The position numbers and the translations under genes are program-made. A stretch of 64,000 nucleotides of DNA, taken from NCBI GenBank assembly GCA_018881555.1, contig JACAXG010000205.1, forward strand, positions 1 to 64,000, given 5' to 3'. This document shows, one piece after another, positions 61,835 to 64,000 of this stretch. Source of the stretch: Amblyornis subalaris (taxonomy: Eukaryota; Chordata; Aves; Passeriformes; Ptilonorhynchidae). The stretch's first letter is position 1. The number at the start of each line of letters is the position of its first letter. A model generated the notes under the pieces. That model was given only the letters and a program-made list of their open reading frames with translations. It made no database searches and was not told where the DNA came from.

Positions 61835-63317
61835 CCTTACAAANATTCACTGATAAGAAAGCTAATAAACTTTCCTCATTCTAGCCACCAGAGAATTCAA
61901 ATGGAGCAGACTGAGAGAGAAATACAGAATTACTTGTTTTCACTTGCAAATAGTGTAAAGAATGAGACAATTTAAGACCCCGCTAGTTTGCAAGAGGTGG
62001 CTGATGAACAGAACGGATGACAATGTGGAAATGGCCTTCTAATGCATTCAGCTGGGCTGTGCAGTTTCAAGAGTGACTTCTGGAATAAAGTCCTACAAGA
62101 CCAAGATCTGGTTTCTAACAGGGGTGTGAAGATGGCTTTATTGACAATTCCTGAATATGCTTTTAACTGCGTGCAGTGTTACTAACAGTGGTGATCCAGT
62201 TGGAGACACATCTCTAAGGCATAACTTCTTGAATTGGTTAAATGAAAATGTGATTCATCTGCAAATATTTTTGTCCTGGTGGTATCTCCATGACTGAAGA
62301 GGAGTAGCTTCCTTCTTACATGTCAGGTATACTTCAAAAGAGACAGACAGGTAAGAGAATGTCCTGGTATCTTATTGTTTCAAGGAAAATCAAACAGTAA
62401 GTATGTCAGTTAAACAGCTGCAGGAATAGAAAAGTTTTAGGTGAGAAATACCTTTCTGGAACAGGACTTGAACAGACCCTTCTTTATCCTGTAAAACTGC
62501 AGTATAAAAGAGCCTAGACCTCTGTGTTATATGGTGTCAGATCAGATCTCTGATTTGATCTCAGACATGGACTATGGTTGTATAAGAATGGCTTTTTACT
62601 TGCAGATCTAGCATCATGTTTTACTTAAAATTTTTTTGTGTGCTAATTATTATTCCTAAGCAAGGTTCAAAGTAGACCTATATTTTAAATAATTTGACAT
62701 CCATTTTAAACATTTTGATAATTATCCAAAAAAGGTTGTTAAAATGTCAACAAATTGTTTTGTTTCACAATGCTAAAGAAAAATTATTTTAAGTACTTAA
62801 TTTAAACCATTGCTAAAACGGCCAGGGGAAATCTAGCAAAACCAGGTATCATCATGATTATTTTTTTGTAGAAGAGCATGTGTCTTTGTAAAAAATATTA
62901 TTTCCATTTAGGAAATTCCTTGTCTTTTTAAATTTCAAATAATTATAAGACACTACCAAGAAAAATTGGAGACAAATCAGCATTTCTACAAAGAAAGATC
63001 TCTTGCAAAGTAGTGAATACAAGAAAGTCTACTGATATAATTGATTTTTAACTTTCAAAACACCTTTGACCTTACTGCCCACAAGAGGCTACTGAAGAGA
63101 TCAGTGCTGTGATCCAGCTTCTGCTTCCATCAGTAGCATTCTTTATTCATGTGACACTCCATTAAGGGGCCTATCAGTCTGCCCACATGAAAGAAATTGC
63201 AGTCAGCTCCCACAAAGACACTGATAGGGTAGTATATAATAAAATGACACCGAGACCTGAAATAGTGTTTCTCTCTCTAAATGTTTCCTTGTTTTCAGCT
63301 ACTTGCTTGACTTTCTT

Positions 63318-63380
63318 TTGAGGTTATAAGCCCTTGGGAGCAGAGACTATTCTCCACAGTGCCTAACTGTAGACCAAGCA
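63318..63380 (+). mobile_element. Ancient LINE/SINE 3'-tail-like fragment
   Basis: The stretch AAGCCCTTGGGAGCAGAGAC then CAGTGCCTAACTG resembles the old reptile-wide 3'-end module (gtaagctctttggggcaggga...cagcgcctagcac) shared by L2/CR1-like LINEs and their SINEs. It is diverged; the assignment is from memory of the module. Confidence 0.4.
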
Positions 63381-63574
63381 ATGAGCTGGTTGTGCTTTAC
63401 AGACACATATGAAATATGGGAAGTGCATAACTGTCTGCAGGAATAGGCATTAGTACATAATAGTACATATGGCACAGCCCATGCTGCCCCACAGTTCTGG
63501 GTCCATAACCATAGAAACAATAAGCCCTATAGGATCTCTCATAATTTGAGAACAAAGTGATATTTAATTAAACT

Positions 63575-63765
63575 AAGGAACAAAGTGTGACCCTTTTTTT
63601 TCTAGTTCCTTTTACAACAGTGTATAATTAGTCTGTGGAACTTGCTATCTAAAGATACTGCCAAGCCCCCGTGTTGCGGGCAGTGTCAGGAAGCATTTGA
63701 TTAGGGAAGGGCATAGTTCATGGTAGGAATGGAGTAGCTTGTCCCCCAGCTAAGAACTGCCCAAG
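63575..63765 (+). mobile_element. Ancient L2/CR1-like LINE remnant
   Basis: GTGTATAATTAGTCTGTGGA followed by ACTTGCTATC and, later, CAGGAAGCATTTGATTAGGG keeps the word order of an L2/CR1-like 3' coding end (ttaattagtctgtggaactcgctgccac...). It is highly diverged. Confidence 0.45.
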
Positions 63766-64000
63766 TGCAGACTGAGAAGATGCCTATTTCATTCTCTGTA
63801 GTGTACAAGCTATGTTGAGGCATTGCCAACAAGAGTATCATCCCTTCCTCCTCCAAGAAGCAGTAATGGACTCATCTGGATCAACAGCAACATAAGATGT
63901 ACTGTCAGTGGAAAGATCACTCCTTCCTATATTCTTTTTTTTTTCTTTGAGTGTGTTCAGGGCTAAAAATCTAAGGAAAAAACCAAGAGACTTGATGGTA

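Larger units (their letters stand above)
58381..64000. other. Upstream flank of HERPUD2, no gene recognised
   Basis: Apart from the CR1 copies, microsatellites, palindrome and old LINE-like remnants listed separately, this is AT-rich unique sequence. No SEPTIN7 exon was recognised. Confidence 0.6.

Noticed and set aside
1..64000. Exons of TBX20 or SEPTIN7, the usual neighbours of HERPUD2
   Set aside because: I looked for their characteristic N-terminal and domain peptides among the translated frames and found none; they must lie outside the window.
1..64000. tRNA, rRNA, CRISPR or operon structures
   Set aside because: No tRNA B-box (GGTTCGANNCC) in a cloverleaf, no regular spacer arrays and no prokaryotic gene packing were seen.

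Overview
This window is vertebrate nuclear DNA and almost certainly from a bird. It holds one spliced gene with GT-AG introns, several CR1 LINE fragments with the avian (ATTCTATG)n 3' tail, and two solo LTRs of avian endogenous-retrovirus type. The ERVL-type LTR at 33.3 kb is of a kind I associate with passerines and other Neoaves, so I lean towards a non-galliform bird; that is inference. There are no operons, CRISPR arrays or bacterial features. Five single-base Ns are present (81, 206, 10547, 26835, 61844).

The only protein-coding gene I can support is HERPUD2, on the minus strand. It encodes an ER-membrane protein with an N-terminal ubiquitin-like domain. All eight coding exons can be placed from the start codon at 56759 to the stop at 37092. 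Exon lengths are 147+78+114+158+123+324+115+162 = 1221 bp, giving 406 residues plus stop. Every junction is GT-AG and the frame stays open, so the gene looks intact. Its first coding exon lies in a CpG island (about 56.5-57.26 kb). A 3' UTR of several hundred bases probably follows the stop, with AATAAA candidates near 36.86, 36.37 and 36.26 kb.

Layout: 1-36 kb is intergenic sequence downstream of HERPUD2. It carries a CR1 relic at 0.4-0.66 kb, a possible octamer/TATA promoter at 1.5 kb, a purine tract and G-quadruplex near 9.7-10.0 kb, and a GC-rich LTR-like block at 11.2-11.97 kb. Further on are a clean 357-bp solo LTR with a perfect 6-bp target duplication (15.4-15.8 kb), two pairs of local duplicated segments (18.2-21.1 kb), a CR1 copy (25.7-26.3 kb), a CpG island with a strong CTCF-like site (31.1-31.4 kb) and an ERVL-type solo LTR (33.3-33.9 kb). 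36.2-57.2 kb is HERPUD2. 57.3-64 kb is upstream flank with three CR1 copies and older LINE-like remnants.

In other vertebrates HERPUD2 lies between TBX20 and SEPTIN7. Neither gene has a recognisable exon here, so the flanks are probably parts of those intergenic intervals. I found no undescribed gene system. The most checkable new observations are the exactly delimited 15.4-kb solo LTR, the 11.2-kb LTR-like CpG block with a possible tRNA-Arg primer site, the CTCF/regulatory cluster at 31.3-31.5 kb, and the unclassified local repeats.
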